This document shows positions 8,171 to 14,303 of a DNA stretch of 37,141 nt, one piece after another. The DNA lies in contig NZ_OGVE01000006.1 in assembly GCF_900258485.1 (NCBI RefSeq), forward strand, positions 1-37,141, read 5' to 3'. Within the stretch, counting starts at the first letter, position 1. Every line of letters begins with the position of its first letter. The notes beneath the pieces are model-generated. The model worked only from the letters and a program-made list of their open reading frames with translations. It was not told the origin of the DNA and did no database searches. Both the position numbers and the translations under genes were made by a program. Source of the stretch: Helcococcus massiliensis. GTDB taxonomy: Bacteria; Bacillota; Clostridia; Tissierellales; Peptoniphilaceae.

Positions 8171-10738
8171 ATGAACATGGATAGATTTTCAGAAAAAACA
8201 TTACAATACATTCAAAAGGCTCAAGATATAGCCATTAAAAATTCAAACCCAGAGTTAAATGAAAAACATTTGGCTTATGCAATGATGCAAGAATCAGATG
8301 GTCTTGTATTTAGGCTAATTAACTTAATGGACAAGGATGCCTCAACTATAAGAGAAGAATTAAAGAGATTGGTAGATAATTTACCTGAACAAGCAGGTGG
8401 ATCACTTCACGCATCAACTGCCTACCAAAGAATCTTATTAAAGGCAGAAGATGAAGCTGCTGACTTAAACGATAGCTATATAGGTGTAGACCACTTATTC
8501 TTAGCCTTATTAAAAGAAAAGAACAATGAGGTTGTAAATCTTTTAAATAAATTTGGCGTAAACTACAAGAGTTTTAAAGAAAAACTTTTAGCATTTAAAG
8601 AAGATAAGAAAAACAACCCTGGTCAAGCAGAAGATTCAGCCTTAGCTAAATACACTGTCGACCTCACCAAAGATGCTAGGGAAGGTAAGATTGACCCTAT
8701 TATTGGTAGGAATGAAGAAATAAGATCAGCAATCAGAATTTTGTCTAGGAGAACTAAAAACAATCCTGTTTTGATAGGTGAACCAGGTGTAGGTAAAACG
8801 GCTGTTGTAGAAGGTATTGCCCAAAGGATAGTAAATAACGATGTACCGGACAACTTAAAGGGTGTAAGACTCTTATCTCTAGACTTGGCAGCTTTAATAG
8901 CAGGAGCTAAATATAGGGGTGAATTTGAAGAAAGACTAAAAGATGTCATAAATGAATTAGAAGATTCAGATGGCGATATTATACTTTTCATTGACGAAAT
9001 TCACATGATAGTTGGTGCAGGTAAAACTGACGGTGCCATGGATGCTGGTAATATCATGAAACCAGCTTTATCTAGAGGTTTAATCAAGGTAATAGGTGCT
9101 ACCACTCTAAATGAATATAGGCAATATATCGAAAAAGATGGAGCCCTAGAAAGAAGATTCCAAAAGGTATTAGTTGACCAACCAAATGTTGAAGATACTA
9201 TTTCTATCTTAAGAGGTATTAAAGAAAAGTATGAATTGCACCACGGGTTAAGAATAGCTGACTCCGCAGTTATATCTGCCGCTGTTTTATCGGATAGATA
9301 TATAACAGACAGATTTTTACCTGACAAGGCCATAGACCTTATGGATGAAGCTGCAGCCATGGTTAAAACAGAAATTGATTCAATGCCTGAAGATATTGAC
9401 AAATTAAGAAGAGAAATATTACAAATTCAAATAGAAATAACAGCCCTAAAAAATGAAAAAGATGAATCTTCAAAAGAAAGATTAACATCTTTAGAAAAAG
9501 AAATGAGCCAAAAAGATGATATTTACAATGAAAAATTTGCTAAATGGCAAGATTCTAAAAAAGTTTTAGACAAGATAAACAATATCAAGGCTGAAATTGA
9601 TAGGGTAAAGATTGAAATTGAAGATGCAGAAAGATCTTACGATTTTGAAAAGCTATCACAATTAAGATATGGTAAACTACCACAATTACAAGAAGACTTA
9701 AAAGAAGCTGAAGAAAAATCTAGTCAAGAATCAGAGCTAAAAGAAGAAGTAACAGATGAAGAAATTGCAGAAGTAGTTTCAAAATGGACTGGTATCCCTC
9801 TTTCAAAACTTCAAGAAACTGAAAAAGAAAAAATCTTGACTCTTGGAGAAAAATTAAAAGAAAGAGTAATCGGCCAAGACCAAGCTGTCAAAGCTGTGTC
9901 AGAAGCTATCTTAAGAGCTAGATCTGGACTAAAGGATGAAAATAGACCTATAGGTTCCTTTATATTCTTAGGACCTACAGGTGTAGGTAAGACAGAATTA
10001 GCAAAGGCTTTGACTGGTTTGATGTTTGATAACGAAAGAAACATGATTAGGATTGATATGTCTGAATACATGGAAAAATATTCTGTATCAAGATTAATTG
10101 GTGCAGCCCCAGGTTATGTAGGTTATGAAGAAGGTGGACAATTAACAGAAGCTGTTAGAAGAAACCCTTATTCAGTAGTCCTATTTGACGAAATTGAAAA
10201 GGCTCACCCTGATGTGTTCAACATTCTATTACAAGTTTTAGATGATGGTAGACTAACAGATAACCAAGGTAGGACTGTAGACTTCAAAAATACCATTATA
10301 ATCATGACTTCTAATATAGGGTCTCAATACCTATTAGATGGTTTGGATGATAAGGGTCAAATAAGCCAAGAAGCCAGAGACAAGGTTGATGAAGAATTGA
10401 AGATGAGATTTAGACCGGAATTCCTAAATAGGATTGACGAAATAGTAATGTTCAAGCCTTTAGGCAAGGATCAAATCGGACACATCATAGACTTAGAATT
10501 AGTAAAGATTGCTAGAAAACTAGAAGATAGAAAGATTAGCTTATCTATTGATGACAAGGCTAAAGATTACATCATCACAAATGCTTATTCACCAGCCTTT
10601 GGTGCAAGACCAATCAAGAGATTCTTACAAAAGAACTTAGAAACTAGCCTAGCTAGAAAGTTGCTTGCTGGAGAAATCAAAGAAAAAGAAGCAGTACAAA
10701 TAAGTGCTGATGAAAATGGGTTGGCATTTAAGCATTAG
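8171..10738 (+). CDS. clpB: ATP-dependent disaggregase ClpB
   Basis: At 855 residues it has normal ClpB length. The order is a Clp N domain (about 1-145), AAA+ domain 1 with Walker A GEPGVGKT (203-210) and LFIDEIHMIVGAG, the long ClpB-specific coiled-coil M domain (about 395-525), then AAA+ domain 2 with Walker A GPTGVGKT (601-608) and VVLFDEIEKAHPDV. The M domain and the lack of a zinc finger or ClpP loop separate it from ClpC, ClpE and ClpA. ClpB threads aggregated proteins and returns them to DnaK/DnaJ. The start follows GGAGGAAT; a second in-frame ATG two codons on (8177) is possible. It is co-transcribed with the J-domain gene. Confidence 0.97.
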   Translation: MNMDRFSEKTLQYIQKAQDIAIKNSNPELNEKHLAYAMMQESDGLVFRLINLMDKDASTIREELKRLVDNLPEQAGGSLHASTAYQRILLKAEDEAADLNDSYIGVDHLFLALLKEKNNEVVNLLNKFGVNYKSFKEKLLAFKEDKKNNPGQAEDSALAKYTVDLTKDAREGKIDPIIGRNEEIRSAIRILSRRTKNNPVLIGEPGVGKTAVVEGIAQRIVNNDVPDNLKGVRLLSLDLAALIAGAKYRGEFEERLKDVINELEDSDGDIILFIDEIHMIVGAGKTDGAMDAGNIMKPALSRGLIKVIGATTLNEYRQYIEKDGALERRFQKVLVDQPNVEDTISILRGIKEKYELHHGLRIADSAVISAAVLSDRYITDRFLPDKAIDLMDEAAAMVKTEIDSMPEDIDKLRREILQIQIEITALKNEKDESSKERLTSLEKEMSQKDDIYNEKFAKWQDSKKVLDKINNIKAEIDRVKIEIEDAERSYDFEKLSQLRYGKLPQLQEDLKEAEEKSSQESELKEEVTDEEIAEVVSKWTGIPLSKLQETEKEKILTLGEKLKERVIGQDQAVKAVSEAILRARSGLKDENRPIGSFIFLGPTGVGKTELAKALTGLMFDNERNMIRIDMSEYMEKYSVSRLIGAAPGYVGYEEGGQLTEAVRRNPYSVVLFDEIEKAHPDVFNILLQVLDDGRLTDNQGRTVDFKNTIIIMTSNIGSQYLLDGLDDKGQISQEARDKVDEELKMRFRPEFLNRIDEIVMFKPLGKDQIGHIIDLELVKIARKLEDRKISLSIDDKAKDYIITNAYSPAFGARPIKRFLQKNLETSLARKLLAGEIKEKEAVQISADENGLAFKH

Positions 10739-10751
10739 AATAAGTGATAAG

Positions 10752-10786
10752 ACTTCAAAGATTTTATAATCTTTGAAGTTTTTTAT
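10752..10786 (+). terminator. Intrinsic terminator after clpB
   Basis: ACTTCAAAGATT (10752-10763) pairs perfectly with AATCTTTGAAGT (10768-10779) around a TTAT loop, followed by TTTTTATTTT. Confidence 0.9.
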
Positions 10787-10812
10787 TTTAAAAGTAAAAT
10801 ATAAAATTATAA

Positions 10813-10841
10813 TTGAATATTATCTAAATAAAGTATAAAAT
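10813..10841 (+). promoter_or_regulatory. Promoter for the ABC-F leader transcript
   Basis: TTGAAT (10813-10818), 17 bases and TAAAAT (10836-10841). A TATAAA overlapping at 10834-10839 is an alternative -10 with shorter spacing. Transcription would begin near 10848, giving an untranslated leader of about 235 bases before the ABC-F start. Confidence 0.5.
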
Positions 10842-10869
10842 ATAGCTATCATAATAAAGGAGAGTGGGG

Positions 10870-10884
10870 ATGGTAATTTTATAA
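10870..10884 (+). CDS. Four-codon leader peptide (MVIL) of the ABC-F gene
   Basis: ATG GTA ATT TTA TAA lies 7 bases after an AAAGGAG ribosome site, a better site than many real genes here have. Its last codon and stop lie within the 10-bp pairing segment 10880-10889, so a ribosome stalled on it would mask that arm. No other role for such a short ORF is plausible. Another in-frame ORF of 21 codons (10894-10959) follows but lacks a good ribosome site. Confidence 0.6.
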   Translation: MVIL

Positions 10885-10978
10885 AATGGATTAATGAATT
10901 TAATACTTATAGTTAGCAGGATTATATTCCTGTACTGTTTAGTATGCCATTTTATATGATATCATTTAGCACGGACCT

Positions 10979-11010
10979 ATCTGTTTATCTATATAAACAG
11001 ATTTTTTTAT
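10979..11010 (+). terminator. Leader terminator hairpin upstream of the ABC-F gene
   Basis: A 10-bp perfect stem ATCTGTTTAT / ATAAACAGAT with loop CTAT and a run of seven Ts. It lies 75 bases before the ABC-F start and after the likely promoter, so read-through must be regulated or partial for the gene to be expressed. Confidence 0.85.
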
Positions 11011-11083
11011 ATCTAAAATCTAATTCAATAATTTTTAATATCCATATATTATGGCATACATTCTCAAAATTGAAGGAGGATTT

Positions 11084-12613
11084 ATGCTACAAATTAATAA
11101 TCTAAACATATACCTACTGGAAGACTTACGCCTTTTGATCGAAGATTTTACTTTTTCATTAAATAAATCTGATAAGGTCGCCCTCATAGGTGAAGAGGGA
11201 AATGGTAAATCAATCTTATTGAAGGCTATATATGATAAAAAATTAATAGAAGATATATGTTCTATTTCTGGAGATATTTTTACAAGCAATGAAAATATCG
11301 CCTATTTACCACAAGCAATAGATGAAGAAGTACTAAAAAAGACAACTGAAGAATATTTACACGAAAATATTCCCTATGAATTCTTCAACTATAATCTATT
11401 CTACAAATTAATTGTTGAACTAGATTTTGATGAAGACTTAATTTCTACTGATAAATATATTTTAACCTTATCTGGTGGTGAAAGAATTAAATATACTTTA
11501 CTAGTGGAGCTAATGAAATCACCAACTATATTTTTAATGGATGAACCTAGTAATGATCTTGATTTAGAGTCTGTAAAATGGCTTGAAAATTTTATGGACA
11601 ATTTAGACATACCACTTATATTTATTTCCCATGATATTGAACTTTTGTCAAAAGTTGCAAATAGAATAATTCATCTTGAGCAAATAATGAGGCGTTCAAA
11701 AGCAAAGCATACTATAGTATCTATGACATATCAGGAATATGTGGATAAAAGATCATTAAATATCTTCAATCAAACAAAACGAGCTAAAAAAGATAAAGAG
11801 GAATTTGATAAGAAAGTTTCTAGATATAGGAGAATTCATGATTCGGTACAAGACTCATTAAGATCTACCAAGCCAAACAATCCAGAAGTTGGTAAAAATC
11901 TGAAAGATAAGATGCATACAGTTAAAGCTATGGGAAAAATATTGGAAAAAGAAAGAGAAAATCTTGCAAAAGTTCCAGATTATGAAGAAGAGATATCTAT
12001 AAATTTTGATGAAGATATAAATGTACCTAATGGAAAAGTTATTTTAGATATGTATTTAGAAAAGCTTGAAATTGCTGGTAGAACTTTATCTAAAAATATA
12101 AATTTAAAAGTTATTGGACCTGAAAAAATTTGTATTATAGGCAAAAATGGAGTTGGGAAATCAACTTTATTAAAGATAATAATAAAAGACTTGAAAGATT
12201 TAAATCTAAATGTTGGATATATGCCTCAAACATATTTTGAGCTTGAAGAATATGAGATGAATGCTATCGAATATTTATCTAATGATTTTACCAAGGATGA
12301 ACATTCTAAACTTTCAACTTATCTAGGATCTCTAAATTTTAAAAGAGAAGAGATGTATAGAAATATAAAATCTTTATCAGGTGGACAAAAGGCAAAATTA
12401 TTTTTTGCAAAAATGAATCTAGATAAGTGTGAAGTTTTAGTTTTAGATGAGCCTACAAGAAACCTATCACCTTTATCGCAACCGGAAATTATAAATGCTC
12501 TAAAAATATTTAATGGTTCAATAATTTCAGTTTCACATGATAGAAACTTTATAAAAGAAGTTTGTGATAAATGCTATGAACTTACTAAGGATGGTCTAAG
12601 ATTATCAAATTAA
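11084..12613 (+). CDS. ABC-F family ATPase, probable ribosome-protection antibiotic resistance protein
   Basis: From the ATG at 11084, preceded by AAGGAGGA, it is 509 residues. An upstream in-frame ATG (11051) lacks a good site. Two ABC domains lie in one chain with no membrane segment, the ABC-F plan. Domain 1 has Walker A GEEGNGKS (36-43), LSGGE (129-133) and FLMDEPSNDLD. Domain 2 has GKNGVGKS (353-360), LSGGQ (431-435) and LVLDEPTRNLSPLS. The basic interdomain linker (about 225-305, KRAKKDKEEFDKKVSRYRR) enters the ribosomal E site in this family. The TRNLSPLS variant after Walker B and the attenuator leader recall Vga/Lsa/VmlR-like resistance proteins, which displace lincosamides, streptogramins A and pleuromutilins. 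The drug range cannot be told from sequence; a housekeeping ABC-F is the alternative. Confidence 0.85.
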   Translation: MLQINNLNIYLLEDLRLLIEDFTFSLNKSDKVALIGEEGNGKSILLKAIYDKKLIEDICSISGDIFTSNENIAYLPQAIDEEVLKKTTEEYLHENIPYEFFNYNLFYKLIVELDFDEDLISTDKYILTLSGGERIKYTLLVELMKSPTIFLMDEPSNDLDLESVKWLENFMDNLDIPLIFISHDIELLSKVANRIIHLEQIMRRSKAKHTIVSMTYQEYVDKRSLNIFNQTKRAKKDKEEFDKKVSRYRRIHDSVQDSLRSTKPNNPEVGKNLKDKMHTVKAMGKILEKERENLAKVPDYEEEISINFDEDINVPNGKVILDMYLEKLEIAGRTLSKNINLKVIGPEKICIIGKNGVGKSTLLKIIIKDLKDLNLNVGYMPQTYFELEEYEMNAIEYLSNDFTKDEHSKLSTYLGSLNFKREEMYRNIKSLSGGQKAKLFFAKMNLDKCEVLVLDEPTRNLSPLSQPEIINALKIFNGSIISVSHDRNFIKEVCDKCYELTKDGLRLSN

Positions 12614-12617
12614 TCAC

Positions 12618-12646
12618 TTGTTATTAACTTTCATATACTTTAAAAT
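12618..12646 (+). promoter_or_regulatory. Candidate promoter for the DNA methyltransferase
   Basis: TTGTTA (12618-12623), a 17-base spacer and TAAAAT (12641-12646) lie directly after the ABC-F stop. This would let the methyltransferase be expressed independently of the upstream attenuator. Confidence 0.4.
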
Positions 12647-12674
12647 AATAAGTAAAACACCTAAAGGAATTGAA

Positions 12675-13598
12675 ATGAAACAAAAATCCAAAAGAAATAA
12701 AACTATAGATTTTGGCTTAGACGAAGCTCAGAAATATTTGAAAAAAGCTATTTATTTTACAAAAGATTCAGCTTTTAAAAATATGATAAATAAAAATATA
12801 ATAGGAGATACTTTTGAGGTTTTAGAAAATGTATCAAATGAATCTATAGACCTTATAATAGTCGACCCTCCATATAATCTAAGAAAAAATTACCATGGAA
12901 ATATTTTTACTGAAAAAGATAGTAAGTCTTATGAAGAATACACTAGGACATGGATAGAGATGATTAAAGACAAGCTTAAGCAAAATGGTAGTATGTATGT
13001 TTGTTGCGATTGGAAGTCATCTTTGATTATAGGTCCTATTCTTTTAGAATATTTCAATGTCAGAAATAGAATAACCTGGCAGAGGGAAAAGGGCAGAGGA
13101 TCTAAAAATAATTGGAAAAATTCCATGGAAGATATTTGGTATGTAAGTAAAAGCGATGATTTTACCTTTAACCTTGATAAGTTAAAGCAAAGAAAAAGAG
13201 TGCTTGCTCCATATAAAGAAGATGGAAAGGCTAAAGATTGGAAAGAGGGAGAAGGTGTAAAATATAGGGATACCCACCCATCAAATTTCTGGGATGATAT
13301 AAGCATTCCTTTCTGGTCTATGGAGGAAAATACTGGACACCCAACTCAAAAACCTGAGAAGCTTATAGCCAAGTTGATACTTGCTTCTTCAAATGAAGGA
13401 GACCTTATTCTAGATCCTTTTGCTGGCTCCTGTACGACTTCAGTAACTGCGAAGAAACTTAATAGAAGATATATTGGCATTGAACAAAATGAATTGTATG
13501 TAGCCTGGGGGGAAAAGAGGCTTGAAAATGCTGAGAAAAATCCAACTATTCAAGGCTTTGAAGATGGAATTTTCTACGAAAGAAATTATAGGCCGTAA
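12675..13598 (+). CDS. Solitary beta-class DNA methyltransferase (N6-adenine or N4-cytosine)
   Basis: The start chosen is ATG 12675, with AAAGGA at 12663-12668; a TTG at 12618 would overlap the probable promoter. The product has 307 residues. The catalytic motif DPPY (64-67, in LIIVDPPYNL) comes before the SAM-binding motif DPFAGSCTTS (247-256), and HPTQKP precedes the latter. This is the beta-class order. The Asp-Pro-Pro-Tyr motif indicates amino-methylation of A (or N4 of C), not C5-cytosine. The region between, rich in Lys, Arg and Trp (about 130-215), should be the target recognition domain; its target is not recognisable to me. No restriction enzyme is adjacent: ABC-F lies upstream and the RNA cassette downstream. 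It may be an epigenetic or protective orphan enzyme. Confidence 0.85.
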   Translation: MKQKSKRNKTIDFGLDEAQKYLKKAIYFTKDSAFKNMINKNIIGDTFEVLENVSNESIDLIIVDPPYNLRKNYHGNIFTEKDSKSYEEYTRTWIEMIKDKLKQNGSMYVCCDWKSSLIIGPILLEYFNVRNRITWQREKGRGSKNNWKNSMEDIWYVSKSDDFTFNLDKLKQRKRVLAPYKEDGKAKDWKEGEGVKYRDTHPSNFWDDISIPFWSMEENTGHPTQKPEKLIAKLILASSNEGDLILDPFAGSCTTSVTAKKLNRRYIGIEQNELYVAWGEKRLENAEKNPTIQGFEDGIFYERNYRP

Positions 13599-13612
13599 AA
13601 TTATATATATAC

Positions 13613-13654
13613 AAAAAAGCATTAGCTCCATATTAGGAAGCTAATGCTTTTTTT
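13613..13654. terminator. Terminator after the DNA methyltransferase
   Basis: AAAAAAGCATTAGCT (13613-13627) pairs with AGCTAATGCTTTTTT (13639-13653) around an 11-base loop, with T-runs on both strands. It can also back up termination of the convergent SRP RNA unit. Confidence 0.85.
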
Positions 13655-13660
13655 ATAAGA

Positions 13661-13708
13661 TAAAAAAGAAAAGATAGGGCGATTAAATAAGGGAGACGGC
13701 CCTATCTT
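13661..13708 (-). terminator. Terminator of the tRNA-Ser / SRP RNA transcript
   Basis: On the minus strand AAGATAGGGC (13708-13699) pairs with GCCCTATCTT (13680-13671), followed by TTCTTTTTT. It lies just past the 3' end of the SRP RNA. Confidence 0.8.
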
Positions 13709-13719
13709 TATAAATATGT

Positions 13720-13984
13720 ACGCACACCCAGCTTCGCCATAGCTATCATTGTCACTACTTAATAGTTAGCTCAGAAGAGGCTTCCCCGTATCACACAAAA
13801 GGGACTACTTAATGCTGCTTCCTTCCGGACCTGACATGGTTCATAGGCTTTTGTTGCACGGGACCCCCGCATCAACACCACTTGTTAAGCGTATCTCATC
13901 AATAGAAATATCTAAGCTGGGACTTCAATCCTACTATAGCGGATTGTAGGTTACAGGGCACCGCTAATTCCCCATCTAGTGCAT
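13720..13984 (-). ncRNA. ffs: Signal recognition particle RNA, large Gram-positive type (6S/scRNA)
   Basis: Read on the minus strand, the segment carries the universal SRP S-domain core with the GGAA tetraloop: CAGGTCCGGAAGGAAGCAGC within 13814-13833, flanked by ACCATGT. Further 5' it has the Alu-domain block GCGGTGCCCTGTAA and AATCCGCTATAG, as in Bacillus scRNA. The termini pair: ATGCAC (13984-13979) with GTGCGT (13725-13720). The resulting length of about 265 bases matches the Bacillus/Clostridium class that binds Ffh and HBsu-like proteins. It targets signal-peptide-bearing ribosomes to the membrane. Its 5' end follows the CCA of the tRNA-Ser gene with no gap, so both probably come from one precursor. 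End positions are inferred from pairing and may be off by a few bases. Confidence 0.93.
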
Positions 13985-14078
13985 TGGCGGAGAGTGAGGG
14001 ATTTGAACCCTCGGTACGGCTAAAGCACCGTACACATGATTTCCAATCATGCACCATCAGCCACTCGGACAACTCTCC
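13985..14078 (-). tRNA. tRNA-Ser(GGA) with encoded CCA
   Basis: The minus strand begins GGAGAGT and ends ACTCTCC-G-CCA, a perfect 7-bp acceptor stem with encoded CCA. The anticodon arm CATGATTGGAAATCATG gives loop TTGGAAA and anticodon GGA, reading UCC/UCU serine codons. A long variable arm (GTACGGTGC...GCCGTAC) marks a class II tRNA, as expected for serine. The T arm GAGGGTTCAAATCCCTC is canonical. The length with CCA is 94 bases. The SRP RNA starts at the next base. Confidence 0.96.
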
Positions 14079-14093
14079 ATAAGTTACTAAATA

Positions 14094-14122
14094 ATTATAT
14101 TAGATTAGAAAAGATAAGTCAA
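14094..14122 (-). promoter_or_regulatory. Strong promoter of the tRNA-Ser / SRP RNA unit
   Basis: On the minus strand TTGACT (14122-14117), exactly 17 bases, then TATAAT (14099-14094). The start would fall about 9 bases before the tRNA 5' end. No second promoter was found between tRNA and SRP RNA because there is no space for one. Confidence 0.85.
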
Positions 14123-14227
14123 ATAGCTAAAATTTTACAAAAATGTAATAAACCACCAAGGGCTGATAAACAGGTAATTACCATTGTTTCCTTTGAAAAT
14201 TCTAATTTCTCGTATATAATTGCAATA

Positions 14228-14241
14228 AAAAAGCGTTTTCA
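14228..14241. promoter_or_regulatory. Possible cre site (CcpA operator) upstream of the sugar operon
   Basis: Read on the minus strand, TGAAAACGCTTTTT matches the catabolite-response consensus TGAAARCGYTTTCA at 12 of 14 positions, including the central CG. It lies a few bases upstream of the -35 box of a sugar-uptake operon, a sensible place for carbon control. Weakness: the last two positions deviate, and AT-rich DNA gives chance matches. Confidence 0.4.
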
Positions 14242-14244
14242 CAA

Positions 14245-14274
14245 TTAGACAAATGTTTTCATACGTTTTATACT
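14245..14274 (+). promoter_or_regulatory. Promoter of the GH112 sugar operon
   Basis: TTAGAC (14245-14250), an 18-base spacer and TATACT (14269-14274), 30 bases before the solute-binding protein start. The 14079-14303 gap otherwise holds only the divergent tRNA promoter and the possible cre site. Confidence 0.5.
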
Positions 14275-14303
14275 ATAGTTAAGAAATTAATTAGGAGGAC
14301 AAT

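Larger units (their letters stand above)
10848..11010 (+). promoter_or_regulatory. Transcription attenuator leader of the ABC-F gene
   Basis: This stretch between clpB and the ABC-F gene has no long gene but clear regulatory layout. A strong ribosome site (AAAGGAG, 10856-10862) precedes a 4-codon ORF. A Rho-independent terminator follows: ATCTGTTTAT (10979-10988) with ATAAACAGAT (10993-11002) and seven Ts. A perfect 10-bp long-range complement joins TATAAAATGG (10880-10889), which covers the end of the short ORF and its stop, to CCATTTTATA (10947-10956). A second copy of the terminator 5' arm core, CTGTTTA (10935-10941), could compete for the 3' arm. This is the arrangement of drug-responsive leaders of antibiotic-resistance ABC-F genes. 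The mechanism is inferred. Confidence 0.75.

Noticed and set aside
8623-10071. Three long minus-strand frames (122, 133 and 86 codons) antisense to clpB
   Set aside because: They are shadows of a strongly conserved coding strand: serine/leucine-rich products without ribosome sites or recognisable motifs.
10894-10959. 21-codon ORF in the ABC-F leader as the stalling peptide
   Set aside because: It lacks a proper ribosome site and overlaps pairing elements; the MVIL ORF with AAAGGAG is the better candidate. It is kept only as an alternative within the leader entry.
14036-14248. 70-codon plus-strand frame near the tRNA-Ser
   Set aside because: It overlaps the tRNA gene and its promoter on the opposite strand and has no ribosome site.
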